64,000 nt of DNA from G965237725 sp965237725 (GCA_965237725.1 OZ250151.1:2914001-2978000), one strand, 5' to 3'; positions 17,604 through 27,134 are shown, counted from the first letter of the stretch. Numbers and translations: made by a program. Notes: generated from the sequence alone by a model not told the origin.

Positions 17604-18107
17604 TCAATTGGATTGGAGCAGCGGTTCCAGTTCGGCAAGGGCTTTTCTGTAAACGCTTCGTTTAAAAGCAACAATCTGGTCTACCGGGCGCCAGTAATCT
17701 ACCCATCGCCAGCTGTCAAATTCGGGATTCTGGGTTACGTCCAGCCGAACCGAAGATTCTTTGGAGATGAGTTGAAACAGAAACCATTGTTGTTTCTGGC
17801 CACGGAATGGTTTGGAACGCAGGTAATGACGAGATTTAGGTGCGTATGGTACATCGTAACGTAGCCAGTTTTCGGTTTTACCCAGCAGTTTTACATCTTT
17901 GGAAACCAGGCCGATTTCTTCATAGAGTTCCCGAAAAGCCGCATCCAGCGCTGATTCTTCAGGTTCTATCCCGCCCTGGGGGAATTGCCAGCCATCGTGT
18001 CGTGTCCGCCTGGCCCACAATACCTGTTGAAGATTGTTACAAACAATAATGCCGACGTTTTTTCTGTAGCCATCTTTATCTAATTGTTGTTGTTTGCAAG
18101 ATTCCAT
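17604..18107 (-). CDS. rppH: RNA pyrophosphohydrolase
   Basis: 167-residue Nudix hydrolase that removes pyrophosphate from 5'-triphosphate mRNA ends and so triggers decay. The N-terminal DGYRKNVGIIVCN, WARRTRHDGWQFPQGG and the complete Nudix box GGIEPEESALDAAFRELYEE-IG match RppH (NudH), not generic Nudix enzymes. It carries about eight more N-terminal residues than the E. coli protein, including a Gln run; a later in-frame start is not available. Convergent with the upstream unknown gene. Confidence 0.94.
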   Translation of the reverse strand: MESCKQQQLDKDGYRKNVGIIVCNNLQQVLWARRTRHDGWQFPQGGIEPEESALDAAFRELYEEIGLVSKDVKLLGKTENWLRYDVPYAPKSRHYLRSKPFRGQKQQWFLFQLISKESSVRLDVTQNPEFDSWRWVDYWRPVDQIVAFKRSVYRKALAELEPLLQSN

Positions 18108-18236
18108 GGGTCAATCCTATTTGCTGGGGACAAATATATCAACCCTCTCACCATGACAGTCGCGTAACCTGTGCCGTGTGATTTATTACTGAATGATGCT
18201 CAATTTTGTTTTAATAAATTCGCAGCTGACAGTTTA

Positions 18237-19154
18237 TTACCCGAGTTTGAGTAGTTGTTGTTTCGCCGCCCAATGGGCCTGAATAAATTCCAGAAATTCA
18301 TCCATTGCTTTGAGTCGAAATTTTTGTCGTTGATAAACAATAGAAAATGGACGTCGAATGGGGTTTTCCAAAGGTATGGCACATAGTGATTTTAACGCCA
18401 ACTCCTTTTCCAAGGTTACAATGGATAAAATTGATATTCCCAGTCCAGCGGCTACTGCATTTTTTATGGATTCGGGACTGCCAAATTCCATAATAATATC
18501 CAGCTGATCGGTATCCAGGCCCTGGCTGACAAAATAGTTTTCCAGCACTTCACGGGTTCCCGAACCTTCTTCCCGACCGATGAAGCGATAATCCAGCAAT
18601 TCAATCAGGCTCACCGATGAATTTTTACTCAAGGGGTGATCTGTTGCGCAGACCACTACCAGTTCATCGTCCCAAATTTCTTCGGTCACCAGATTTTTAT
18701 TATTTATTGGGCCTTCGACCACACCAATGTCGATTTGATTGGTTTCCACCATATGAATTATACCATTGGTGTTGGCAACGTTTAATCTTACCTTGACCTG
18801 AGGGAAATTTGATTGGTAAGCGCCAACCACGCCGGGTATAAAATATTCGCCGATGGTTGTGCTGGCGCCAACAATTAGCGGTCCCTGTACATCGCCGGTT
18901 AAGGTCCGGACTTCGTTGTCCATTTCATTGTAAAGGGTAATTATCTTGTCAGCATAAATCTTTACCAGCTGCCCAGATTCTGTCAGATTGATTCGATTAT
19001 GGGTGCGATCAAACAATCGGGTATTGAAATATTCCTCAAGTTGACGAATTTGAAATGTAATGGCAGGCTGTGTCATGTGTAACAACTCAGCTGCTTTGGT
19101 GAAACTCAGTAGACGAGCAACCGTTGCAAAAACCTGAAGTCTTCGATCAGCCAA
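18237..19154 (-). CDS. LysR-family transcriptional regulator
   Basis: 305 residues: winged-helix DNA-binding domain (about 1-60, FTKAAELLHMTQPAITFQIR), linker helix and a LysR substrate domain with IDIGVVEGPINN and GSPESIKNAVAAGLGISILS. The effector-domain motifs resemble the CysB/YeiE/CbbR branch. It begins 12 bp after a PilT-like ATPase gene on the same strand, so the two may be cotranscribed. The target genes cannot be read from the sequence. Confidence 0.88.
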   Translation of the reverse strand: MADRRLQVFATVARLLSFTKAAELLHMTQPAITFQIRQLEEYFNTRLFDRTHNRINLTESGQLVKIYADKIITLYNEMDNEVRTLTGDVQGPLIVGASTTIGEYFIPGVVGAYQSNFPQVKVRLNVANTNGIIHMVETNQIDIGVVEGPINNKNLVTEEIWDDELVVVCATDHPLSKNSSVSLIELLDYRFIGREEGSGTREVLENYFVSQGLDTDQLDIIMEFGSPESIKNAVAAGLGISILSIVTLEKELALKSLCAIPLENPIRRPFSIVYQRQKFRLKAMDEFLEFIQAHWAAKQQLLKLG

Positions 19155-19166
19155 TAATTAAGTTCC

Positions 19167-20246
19167 TTAGTTTAATATTCCAGACAACCTTAATTTCATA
19201 TCGGTGTCACTGGTTGCAAACTGCAATGCGGTTTCATGATCGATCAGTCCCTTGCCGACAAGATGTGCTAAATGCGCATCGAATGACAAGACGCCTTTAG
19301 TGATGTTGTCCCCGGTTAGCAATGTAGAAATATCACCAATTCGCAGTGGGTCCAGCATGAGTTCCTTGATCCGCGCAGACATTACCATGTATTCACAGGC
19401 AAGGATTCGGCCAACCCCACCTTTTCTCGGGATCAATCGCTGGGCCACTACCGCGCGCAAGTTCTGAGCCAGTTTCACTCTGATGGCATCCTGCTTCTCA
19501 GCCGAGAACGTCGCTACCAGCCGGGTAATCGCGTCAGGGGCGGTGGGCGCGTGGGTTGTGGCAAACACCAGATGGCCGGTTTCAGCGGCAATTAGGGCGT
19601 TTTCAATGCTTGGATTATCGCGCAAATCTGAAATAAGAATGACATCGGGATCTTCTCTCATCGCCGCAACAATTGAATCGCCAAAACTATTCGTATCTAT
19701 GCCGATATCTCTCTGGGAGAATATCGATTTCTTGTTTTCAAAAATAAATTCAATGGGATCCTCGATGGTCAAAATATGCCTGGCGTATTGTTTATTGATT
19801 TCCTCGATCAATGCTGCCAGAGTAGTTGATTTTCCATTGCTGGTTGCACCTGAAACCAGAATTAGACCCCGTTGCTCATGGACCAGATTTTGCACCAGGG
19901 GGGGAATTCCCAATTGTGTGATACTGGGAATTGTGGTGCTAATGATTCGGTTAGCCATGGCGAGTTTGCCGCGTTGCCGATAGATATGTACCCGCAAAAT
20001 TCCGACCTGGTCATATTCCAGGGATGTGTCGATTTGGTGTTGCTCCGCCAAAGCCATTTTTTGATCATCGCGCAAAATACTGTTTACAATATCTGATAAC
20101 TGGACGTGGGAAATTTCGGGCTCGTCGTCCATGATATAGAGGCGGCCATCAATCCGAATAGCCGGTTTTTGGTCCGAATGGATGTGGATGTCCGAAGCCT
20201 TTAGTTTGGTGGCCTGACTGAAGATGTTCTGAATGACGTCTGACAT
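19167..20246 (-). CDS. PilT/PilU-like type IV pilus retraction ATPase
   Basis: 359-residue secretion ATPase of the PilT family. Family motifs are LKASDIHIHSDQKPAIRIDGRL at the N-terminus, Walker A GATSNGKSTTLAAL (about 136-149), the Asp box LTIEDPIEF, DPDVILISDLRDNPSIENAL in place of the usual DPDVI-GEMRD Walker B, and the His box ATTHAPTAPDAITR. The Walker A core GxxxxGKS is kept, but neighbouring residues differ from canonical PilT. No other pilus genes are nearby and the gene is followed by a LysR regulator, so it may be a paralogue such as PilU or a dedicated ATPase. Confidence 0.82.
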   Translation of the reverse strand: MSDVIQNIFSQATKLKASDIHIHSDQKPAIRIDGRLYIMDDEPEISHVQLSDIVNSILRDDQKMALAEQHQIDTSLEYDQVGILRVHIYRQRGKLAMANRIISTTIPSITQLGIPPLVQNLVHEQRGLILVSGATSNGKSTTLAALIEEINKQYARHILTIEDPIEFIFENKKSIFSQRDIGIDTNSFGDSIVAAMREDPDVILISDLRDNPSIENALIAAETGHLVFATTHAPTAPDAITRLVATFSAEKQDAIRVKLAQNLRAVVAQRLIPRKGGVGRILACEYMVMSARIKELMLDPLRIGDISTLLTGDNITKGVLSFDAHLAHLVGKGLIDHETALQFATSDTDMKLRLSGILN

Positions 20247-20462
20247 GACTACTTAATATTATTGGTTGCCCCTATGGCATAAGTGTAGCCTAGTTAACCC
20301 AATAAATGCCAATGTCAGGCTCCAAATTCAGCCACAATGAGGTCGAATTGTGGGTTGAAAATTTCGAAACCGCCAATATATAAGATACAATACATGGTTT
20401 AGCATCAGGCAATCGGTGTCTGGTGAGAATTTAAAACTGTTAATCTTTTAAGAGGTAATAAA

Positions 20463-21134
20463 ATGGCTAGATTTGAAACTGCTGTTGCAAGGCCAGTTTC
20501 CCGTGGTATTGAACTCAACCGGGTTCTACGAAATACCTACATGTTGTTGTCGTTGACCCTGTTGTTCAGTGCAATGGCTGCGGGAATATCAATGGCTATG
20601 AACTTTCCGCCAATGGGCATAGTTGTCACTTTGGTGGGCTATTTTGGGCTTCTGTTTTTAACCAGCAAATTTAAAGATTCAGCGCTTGGAATTTTATTTG
20701 TATTCCTGTTAACCGGATTCATGGGGCTAACACTGGGTCCAATCCTGAATTTTTATATCAATGCCTTATCCAACGGCACCCAGATTGTAATGACAGCTTT
20801 GGGCGGCACTGGAATAATCTTTATAGGTCTTTCAGCTTATGTGCTGGTAACCCGAAAAGATTTTAGTTTTATTGGCGGCATGTTGATGGCAGGGATTCTG
20901 GTCGCATTTTTGGCCAGTATTGCCACTATATTCTTCCCCATGCCCGCCTTAAGTCTTGCGGTATCAGCAATGTTTATTTTACTGATGTCCGGACTGATTC
21001 TGTTCCAGACAAGTCAAATTCTGCATGGCGGTGAAACCAATTATATTTCTGCCACAGTGACGCTTTATGTCGCGATCTACAATCTGTTTCTGAGTCTGCT
21101 CAGCATTTTGGGGATTTTTGGTGGCGACGATTAA
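20463..21134 (+). CDS. yccA: Bax inhibitor-1 family protein YccA
   Basis: 223 residues with seven hydrophobic segments, the BI-1/UPF0005 fold. In E. coli YccA is a substrate and modulator of the FtsH membrane protease and protects SecY. The N-terminal RGIELNRVLRNTYMLLSLTLLF and the C-terminal region with ISATVTLYVAIYNLFLSLLSILG are typical. A ribosome site AGAGG lies 6 bp upstream of ATG 20463, and a strong terminator follows directly. It is monocistronic. Confidence 0.93.
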   Translation: MARFETAVARPVSRGIELNRVLRNTYMLLSLTLLFSAMAAGISMAMNFPPMGIVVTLVGYFGLLFLTSKFKDSALGILFVFLLTGFMGLTLGPILNFYINALSNGTQIVMTALGGTGIIFIGLSAYVLVTRKDFSFIGGMLMAGILVAFLASIATIFFPMPALSLAVSAMFILLMSGLILFQTSQILHGGETNYISATVTLYVAIYNLFLSLLSILGIFGGDD

Positions 21135-21162
21135 TTCGATAACTAACTGAATTTATCTAAAA

Positions 21163-21196
21163 AGCCCCCGCCGGATATTCGGCGGGGGCTTTTTTT
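21163..21196 (+). terminator. Rho-independent terminator after yccA
   Basis: Perfect 11-bp GC-rich stem AGCCCCCGCCG (21163-21173) / CGGCGGGGGCT (21180-21190) with loop GATATT, followed by seven T (21190-21196). It is 28 bp after the yccA stop. Confidence 0.95.
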
Positions 21197-21347
21197 ACCT
21201 ACATGGATGTAGGTAGATCGCGTTCTTGGGGTCGAAAATTGCTCCTGCATTTTCGGCATTTGTTCGTATCATCCATGATACGAATCCTTCGGACTCACTT
21301 CGTTCGCGAAAATCTTTTCCAGAAAGATTTTTCCACCGTCCATGGTG
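21197..21347. repeat. String of hairpins containing repeat copy 2
   Basis: Directly after the terminator come consecutive perfect hairpins: ACCTACA/TGTAGGT (21197-21214) and ATTTTCG/CGAAAAT (21249-21255 with 21307-21313). The latter encloses TTCGTATC/GATACGAA (21263-21270 with 21277-21284). Next are AAAATCTTT/AAAGATTTT (about 21309-21331) and CCACC/GGTGG (about 21332-21347). The inner core to GGACTC at 21296 matches 6301-6334 with few differences, whereas the outer arms differ but still pair. The rest, to 21483, shows no gene. Confidence 0.65.
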
Positions 21348-21483
21348 GTCATGCGAATGAGCGATCCCAAGCACTTTAATACTTTGTGTAGTAAATAATT
21401 ATTATTGGACGCGCAGGAGCGGCGATTGGGTTTCTTCGTTTCTCAGGGTCACATTTAACCCTGGTAAATATGTAGCAACTGGT

Positions 21484-22152
21484 TTACAGGGGATAAGCCA
21501 TTACATTTAAAACGCCGCTGCTTGTAAATCGTATTCGCTTTTTCAATTGTGATGGTTGCACATACAACATGGTGTCGAAGTCGGTGTTTTTAATTATTTG
21601 TGCGGGTTTTCGCGTGGACAGGCTGTGGGATAACTTTTCGGTGCTGGTGTGAACCACTGCATAGGTGGCGTCTTCGAATTGGTCATCTATGGTGACAACC
21701 ACCTGGATTCTTTTCCAGCCAAAATTGTTTGAATAGGTAAAGGGCAAGTTATCCAGTGTGGCTATCAGCTCGAATTGACTGTTTATCAGGCTAACCACTG
21801 GAAACACCATAGTCGCGGATTTTGTGAAGCTATTTCGGGTGGCCAGGCTGTCAATTTGCAGTAACGTAATACCATTATTTTCCGGGATCAAAAACGGTTC
21901 TACATAACTCCTACCCGATTCGAATTCCATTACAGGGTCTCCGGCATTCAGGTATATTGATGCGTTGATTTTCGGACGTAGATTTATAAATCCAAGCTGG
22001 CTAAAAGAACTGCAACAAATGGTAGTTTGATTGAGAGACTCGGTTGGTTGATTTTTGTCGTAAATCGCCGGCTGGTGGATACAGCCACTGACGATCATCG
22101 ACGATAATATAGCCAGGTAAAGCGAATAAGGATTAAATTTAGTTTTCATCAA
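21484..22152 (-). CDS. MalM-like lipoprotein
   Basis: 222 residues with a lipoprotein signal (IVSGCIH, Cys at about 24). The mature part resembles the MalM periplasmic protein family: CCSSFSQLGFINL, then an ordered beta-rich segment (PFLIPENNGITLLQI) and a C-terminal region around TYAVVHTSTEKL. MalM of E. coli belongs to the maltose regulon but its function is unknown. Here there are no maltose genes; it is divergent from a sugar-nucleotide transferase. Assignment rests on the overall pattern. Confidence 0.6.
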   Translation of the reverse strand: MMKTKFNPYSLYLAILSSMIVSGCIHQPAIYDKNQPTESLNQTTICCSSFSQLGFINLRPKINASIYLNAGDPVMEFESGRSYVEPFLIPENNGITLLQIDSLATRNSFTKSATMVFPVVSLINSQFELIATLDNLPFTYSNNFGWKRIQVVVTIDDQFEDATYAVVHTSTEKLSHSLSTRKPAQIIKNTDFDTMLYVQPSQLKKRIRFTSSGVLNVMAYPL

Positions 22153-22239
22153 CTAAAGATAGCAGATTCAATAGAATGATTAAACAGAATCATTTACTAT
22201 TCGGTACATCCAAATCTGACCAATATTCAGGATATTAAA

Positions 22240-23358
22240 ATGAAAGCGATGATCCTCGCTGCGGGCAAAGGGACACGGGTTCAACCGCTAACATATGAAA
22301 TGCCAAAACCGATGATTCCCGTTCTGGGAAAACCGGTTATGGAGTATTTGATCGAACAACTGGCTAGCCATGAATTCAGGGATGTTATGGTGAATGTCAG
22401 CCATTTGCCCGAACCCATCGAAACCTATTTTGGAGATGGCAGGCGATGGGGGATTAATATTGGTTATTCATTTGAAGGCCATGCCGAAAATGGCCAGTTG
22501 TTTGGGGAACCCATGGGTTCCGCTGGAGGTATCAAGCGTATTCAGGAATTTGGTGGATTCTTTGATGATACCTTTCTGGTTGTTTGTGGTGACGCAATAA
22601 TCGATCTTGATCTCACCGAGGCGATTCGAAAACACTGGCAGTCCGGCGCCAAAGCGAGCATTGTGGTTAAACAGGTGGAGAAGGAAAGATTACCCAATTA
22701 TGGCGTGGTGGTTTTCGATGATAACGGTGTTATCACCTCTTTTCAGGAAAAACCCACCGTAGAAGAAGCAAAGTCTACCCTGGTTAACACCGGAATTTAT
22801 ATTTTCGAACCGGAAATCATCGATTTGATACCGAGTGACACCGTCTATGATATTGGTGCGGATTTATTGCCCGATCTGCTCAAACGCGGTTTGCCTTTCG
22901 GTGCCATTGAAATTCCTTTTCGATGGGTGGATATTGGTCGACTAAGTGATTATTGGCAAGCAAATCAACAGCTTATGCGTGGCTCGGTGAGGGGCATGAA
23001 TATGCCTGGAACGGAGGTAATGCCTCAGATATGGACCGGATTGAACGTTGCCATAGACTGGGATGATGTGATGATAGAAGGGCCGGTATTTATCGGCTCA
23101 AATTCCAGAATTGAGGCCGGCTGTGAAATCCAGGGTCCGACATGGATATCCCATGGTTGTTACCTTCAAGGTGGTGCCAAGGTGCATAAAAGTATGCTGT
23201 TTGAACACACTTTAATGCGCAAACACGGGGTGGTACACGAAGCCGTGGTGTTTGGTCGTTATTGTGTTGATAAAGAAGGCCGGCCCGTGGAAAGCAAGGG
23301 ATCTGGTCTGGACTGGGTCGGAGATGCCCGGGATAAAGCGCTAAAAGCGCGAGGTTAG
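22240..23358 (+). CDS. Sugar-1-phosphate nucleotidyltransferase (mannose-1-phosphate guanylyltransferase type)
   Basis: 372 residues. The N-terminal nucleotidyltransferase domain opens with MILAAGKGTRVQPLT and MPKPMIPVLGKP, the signature for nucleotide and sugar-phosphate binding. VVCGDAIIDLDL gives the metal aspartate, and FQEKP and DIGADLLPDLL follow. A C-terminal left-handed beta-helix (about 270-345, VMIEGPVFIGSNSRIEAGCEI) completes it. Such enzymes make GDP-mannose or similar donors for surface sugars. It stands alone, so the actual nucleotide and sugar are inferred. Confidence 0.8.
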   Translation: MKAMILAAGKGTRVQPLTYEMPKPMIPVLGKPVMEYLIEQLASHEFRDVMVNVSHLPEPIETYFGDGRRWGINIGYSFEGHAENGQLFGEPMGSAGGIKRIQEFGGFFDDTFLVVCGDAIIDLDLTEAIRKHWQSGAKASIVVKQVEKERLPNYGVVVFDDNGVITSFQEKPTVEEAKSTLVNTGIYIFEPEIIDLIPSDTVYDIGADLLPDLLKRGLPFGAIEIPFRWVDIGRLSDYWQANQQLMRGSVRGMNMPGTEVMPQIWTGLNVAIDWDDVMIEGPVFIGSNSRIEAGCEIQGPTWISHGCYLQGGAKVHKSMLFEHTLMRKHGVVHEAVVFGRYCVDKEGRPVESKGSGLDWVGDARDKALKARG

Positions 23359-23454
23359 ATGAAAAAACCGGGTGTAATTTTAAGGATAAACATACGCTCC
23401 TGATACGCGATCTAAGGGTATGCGTAAAACTACGCTTCCAATATAAATTTGCTA

Positions 23455-23460
23455 TATAAT
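23455..23460 (+). promoter_or_regulatory. Probable -10 box for fmdB-aspS
   Basis: TATAAT lies 33 bp before the fmdB ATG. The matching -35 region is weak, so only the -10 is annotated. Confidence 0.4.
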
Positions 23461-23493
23461 CCGCGCCTCGAAAATTTCGAAGCGGTTAAGGCT

Positions 23494-23853
23494 ATGCCAT
23501 TTTACGAATATCAATGCAAACAATGTAACCACCGTCTGGAGGTGTTACAGAAAATTTCCGACGAGCCATTAGTTTATTGTCCAGAGTGTAATGAGGCGTC
23601 TCTGAAAAAACTAATTTCTGCGGCGGCATTTCGGTTGAAGGGTTCAGGTTGGTACGAAACCGACTTCAAGAATAATGACAAGAAAAAAGAGAAATCAACT
23701 TCTGAAAAATCTGCCGACAGTGACAGCGGGAGTAAGGAGAGCAGCGCTAAATCGGGGAATGCTTCCGACAAATCCGAAACAAAAAAACCGGCAAAAACCG
23801 ACTCTTCAGGATCAACCTCCAAAAATAGTGGTTCTTCCTCTGCAACGACCTAA
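23494..23853 (+). CDS. FmdB-family zinc-ribbon protein
   Basis: 119 residues starting MPFYEYQCKQC; an upstream in-frame ATG would add 15 residues with no family match and begins inside the promoter. The N-terminal zinc ribbon has two Cys pairs (CKQC and CPEC) and the family sequence AAAFRLKGSGWYETDF. The second half is low complexity, rich in Ser, Lys and Asp. The family is a putative regulatory zinc-finger protein. It regularly lies directly in front of aspS in gammaproteobacteria, as here (47 bp apart). Confidence 0.85.
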   Translation: MPFYEYQCKQCNHRLEVLQKISDEPLVYCPECNEASLKKLISAAAFRLKGSGWYETDFKNNDKKKEKSTSEKSADSDSGSKESSAKSGNASDKSETKKPAKTDSSGSTSKNSGSSSATT

Positions 23854-23900
23854 ACGGGCTGATTTTCCGATCTGAACCTATCTTAATTCAAGGAAATATT

Positions 23901-25682
23901 ATGCGAACCCATTTGTGCGGGCTAATTGATCAGTCTCTCGTTGACCAGACGGTTACTCTGGCGGGGTGGGTGTTGAATCGCCGGGATCACGGTGGCGTCA
24001 TTTTCATTGATTTGCGTGATCGCTCGGGTCGGGTTCAAGTGGTGGCGGATCCGGATTATCCCGATCCTTTTGCCAATGCGGATAAATCCCGAAACGAATA
24101 TGTGCTAAACGTTACCGGTCGGGTTCGGATGCGTCCCGAGGGGACAACCAATGATGATCTGGTAACCGGACAGGTCGAAGTCATTGCTGATGAAATTACG
24201 ATCCTGAGTCGGTCCGAGGCTTTACCCTTTCAAATGGACGAGGATGAGATTGGAGAGGCGACTCGACTAAAATACCGATTTCTGGACCTGCGTCGACCTG
24301 GAATGCAACGCACTTTGCGTATGCGTCACAAGGTTATTTCAACTCTGAGACGATTCCTGGAAGACCGAGAATTCATTGATATTGAAACCCCGATTCTGAC
24401 CCGATCCACCCCCGAAGGCGCGCGGGACTATCTGGTCCCAAGCCGTACCTATCCGGGGGAGTTTTTTGCATTACCCCAGTCACCGCAGTTATTTAAGCAA
24501 TTACTCATGGTTTCCGGGTTCGAGCGATATTTTCAGATTGCCCGATGTTTTCGTGACGAAGATTTAAGGGCGGATCGACAACCCGAATTTACCCAGCTTG
24601 ATATTGAGGTCTCGTTTATGGATGAAGACGACATAACCGGGCTGATGGAAGAATTGATTAAACATTGTTTCAAATCGATATTGGATGTTGAGCTGGACAA
24701 TCCAATTCCAAGGATGACTTATGCGGATGCGGTATCCCGATTTGGCATAGATCGGCCGGATCTGCGCATCGCTCTTGAGCTCACCGAAATTACCGATTTG
24801 ATGGGATCAGTTGAGTTTAAGGTATTTTCCGCTCCTGCCAATGATCCTGCTGGTCGAGTGGCAGCATTAAATGTGCCTGGGGGCAATCAGCTATCTCGGG
24901 CGCAAATTGATCAATACACCGAATTCGTTTCCCAATATGGTGCAAAAGGACTGGCATACATTAAAGTCAATGATGTCGCGAAAGGTCGGGAAGGATTGCA
25001 GTCACCGATATTGAAGTTTCTGCCCGATGAGGTTATCTCCGGGATTCTGGATCGAACTTCAGCCACAAGTGGTGATTTGATTTTCTTTGGTGCAGACAAT
25101 GCCCGGGTGGTCAATGATGCCCTGGGTGCATTGCGGGTTAAAGTTGCCGAGGATCTGGATATGGTTACGCCTGGCTGGAAACCGGTCTGGATAGTCGATT
25201 TTCCCTTAGTGGACTGGGATGAAAACGTTAAACGCTGGCAAGCATTGCATCACCCATTCACTGCGCCCAAAGCGGAAGATATAGAACTTCTGGACAGTGA
25301 CCCGGGTAAGGTTTTGTCCAGAGCCTATGACCTGGTTTTGAATGGAACCGAGATTGGTGGAGGTTCAATCCGTATCCATCAAAGCGATCTACAACAACAA
25401 ATTTTGGCTGTGCTGGGTATCGATGCTGAAGAAGCCCAGGCCAAATTCGGATTTTTACTCGAAGCACTAAAGTATGGCGCGCCGCCCCACGGTGGCATAG
25501 CATTTGGGGTTGATCGTCTGGTGGCTATGATGTGTGATGTGGATTCCATTCGGGACGTCATCGCATTTCCAAAAACCCAAAAAGCGTCCTGTCTACTGAC
25601 CGAAGCCCCCAATCACGTGGATACCCGCCAGTTGAGAGATCTGGGTCTGCAAATTAAAAAACCCAGAACCACGGAAGGCTAG
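23901..25682 (+). CDS. aspS: Aspartyl-tRNA synthetase
   Basis: 593-residue class II synthetase of the bacterial type. It has an N-terminal anticodon-binding OB fold (GWVLNRRDHGGVIFIDLRD), motif 2 FRDEDLRADRQPEFTQLD, the bacterial insertion domain (about 285-420) and motif 3 GGIAFGVDRLVAMM near the end. It charges tRNA-Asp. Length is normal. It is the second gene of the fmdB-aspS pair and is followed after 233 bp by yebC. Confidence 0.97.
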   Translation: MRTHLCGLIDQSLVDQTVTLAGWVLNRRDHGGVIFIDLRDRSGRVQVVADPDYPDPFANADKSRNEYVLNVTGRVRMRPEGTTNDDLVTGQVEVIADEITILSRSEALPFQMDEDEIGEATRLKYRFLDLRRPGMQRTLRMRHKVISTLRRFLEDREFIDIETPILTRSTPEGARDYLVPSRTYPGEFFALPQSPQLFKQLLMVSGFERYFQIARCFRDEDLRADRQPEFTQLDIEVSFMDEDDITGLMEELIKHCFKSILDVELDNPIPRMTYADAVSRFGIDRPDLRIALELTEITDLMGSVEFKVFSAPANDPAGRVAALNVPGGNQLSRAQIDQYTEFVSQYGAKGLAYIKVNDVAKGREGLQSPILKFLPDEVISGILDRTSATSGDLIFFGADNARVVNDALGALRVKVAEDLDMVTPGWKPVWIVDFPLVDWDENVKRWQALHHPFTAPKAEDIELLDSDPGKVLSRAYDLVLNGTEIGGGSIRIHQSDLQQQILAVLGIDAEEAQAKFGFLLEALKYGAPPHGGIAFGVDRLVAMMCDVDSIRDVIAFPKTQKASCLLTEAPNHVDTRQLRDLGLQIKKPRTTEG

Positions 25683-25915
25683 ATTTTTTATTTGGCCCTT
25701 GGATTTATGGGTATCCGGGCCAGGTTTTGGCATAGTCTAAGCCTGCGCCAAATGTTATTATTCGGCCACCCGGTTAAGTTAGGCAAGTCAACCTGGCTTG
25801 TTCACAAACAGATGATACCTCAATTAAAGTGCCGGAATTTTTAAATCAATATGGGTTTTAGCTTTCCAGGCAGAATTTACCGAATGCAGAAATTAAACAT
25901 GTTCAGGGCTAACTA

Positions 25916-26641
25916 ATGGCAGGTCATAGTAAATGGGCCAACATCAAGTTCCGCAAGGCTGCCCAGGATGCCAAACGCGGCAAGGCTTTCACCAAATTGA
26001 TCAAGGAAATTACCGTTTCAGCACGTTTGGGCGGCGGTGAAGTCGACGCGAATCCCAGACTTCGTACCGCAGTCGACAAGGCCCTGGCCGCGAATATGAC
26101 GCGGGACACCATCGATCGGGCGGTAAAACGAGGATCGGGAGCGCTGGAAGGAGACGATATAATTGAAATCAGATACGAAGGTTATGGTCCAAGCGGTGTG
26201 GCCGTGCTGGTGGAATGCGCTACGGATAACAAGAATCGAACGGTAAGTGAGGTTCGACACGCGTTCACAAAACACGGCGGCAATCTGGGGACGGATGGCT
26301 CGGTTTCATATTTGTTTAATAAAGTCGGTTCATTCGTATTCTCAAATGGCGAAGATGAAGAACAGGTAATGGATGTTGCTCTGGAAGCGGGGGCAGAAGA
26401 TGTGGAAAGTGAAGAAGGCATGATGGAAGTGGTGGCGCCACCGGAAAATTTTCATGCTGTGGAACAGGCAATCAAGGATGCCGGTCTGATCCCTGAACTG
26501 GCGGAGTTGATTCAGCGGCCATCCACCGAGATCGAGGTCGCTGGGGAAGATATGGAAAAGGTTATGAAAATGATCGAGGCTCTGGAAGAGCTGGATGATG
26601 TGCAGGATGTATTCACCAATGCCAGTTTCGTAGAGGCATAA
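25916..26641 (+). CDS. yebC: YebC/PmpR-family translational regulator
   Basis: 241 residues starting MAGHSKWANIKFRKAAQDAKRG, the diagnostic opening of the YebC/TACO1 family. EIRYEGYGPSGVAVLVE and GGNLGTDGSVSYLF follow. Members relieve ribosome stalling at proline stretches and were earlier described as transcription factors. It lies directly upstream of ruvC (stop and start one base apart), the normal gammaproteobacterial order. Confidence 0.95.
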   Translation: MAGHSKWANIKFRKAAQDAKRGKAFTKLIKEITVSARLGGGEVDANPRLRTAVDKALAANMTRDTIDRAVKRGSGALEGDDIIEIRYEGYGPSGVAVLVECATDNKNRTVSEVRHAFTKHGGNLGTDGSVSYLFNKVGSFVFSNGEDEEQVMDVALEAGAEDVESEEGMMEVVAPPENFHAVEQAIKDAGLIPELAELIQRPSTEIEVAGEDMEKVMKMIEALEELDDVQDVFTNASFVEA

Positions 26642-26642
26642 C

Positions 26643-27134
26643 ATGCGAATTATGGGGATCGACCCGGGTTCCCGAAATACCGGAATCGGAATAGTTGAGT
26701 CAACTGGTGATGGAATTCGCTATGTTGATTCTCATTGTATTCGCATGGGCAGCGAAGCCCTGCCCAGCCGCCTCGGTCAAATATTTGCAGAAGTAACGAC
26801 AATGATTGAGCGGACCCGACCTGATGGCGTGGCGGTCGAGCAGGTGTTTATGTCGAATAATGCTAAATCCGCGTTGATCCTGGGGCAGGCCAGGGGCAGC
26901 GCAATTTGTTCTGCTGTGAATTCCAGTCTCGAAGTCTGGGAATACAGCGCCCTGGAAATCAAGAAATCTGTGGTGGGTACCGGAAGCGCAAAAAAGGAAC
27001 AGGTTCAGCATATGGTTAGGGTATTGCTTGGTCTAACCGCAAATCCCGGGACCGATGAGGCGGATGCCCTGGCTTGTGCAATTTGCCATATCCATACTGC
27101 TCAGGTTCAGACCAGATTGGCGTCTGCCTTATGA
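26643..27134 (+). CDS. ruvC: Holliday junction resolvase RuvC
   Basis: 163-residue endonuclease that cuts Holliday junctions. Catalytic acidic residues appear in MGIDPGSRNTG (Asp7), VEQVF (Glu about 66) and PGTDEADALACA near the C-terminus. It is the first of the ruvCAB genes, which together resolve recombination intermediates. It begins one base after the yebC stop and ruvA follows after 28 bp. Confidence 0.97.
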   Translation: MRIMGIDPGSRNTGIGIVESTGDGIRYVDSHCIRMGSEALPSRLGQIFAEVTTMIERTRPDGVAVEQVFMSNNAKSALILGQARGSAICSAVNSSLEVWEYSALEIKKSVVGTGSAKKEQVQHMVRVLLGLTANPGTDEADALACAICHIHTAQVQTRLASAL

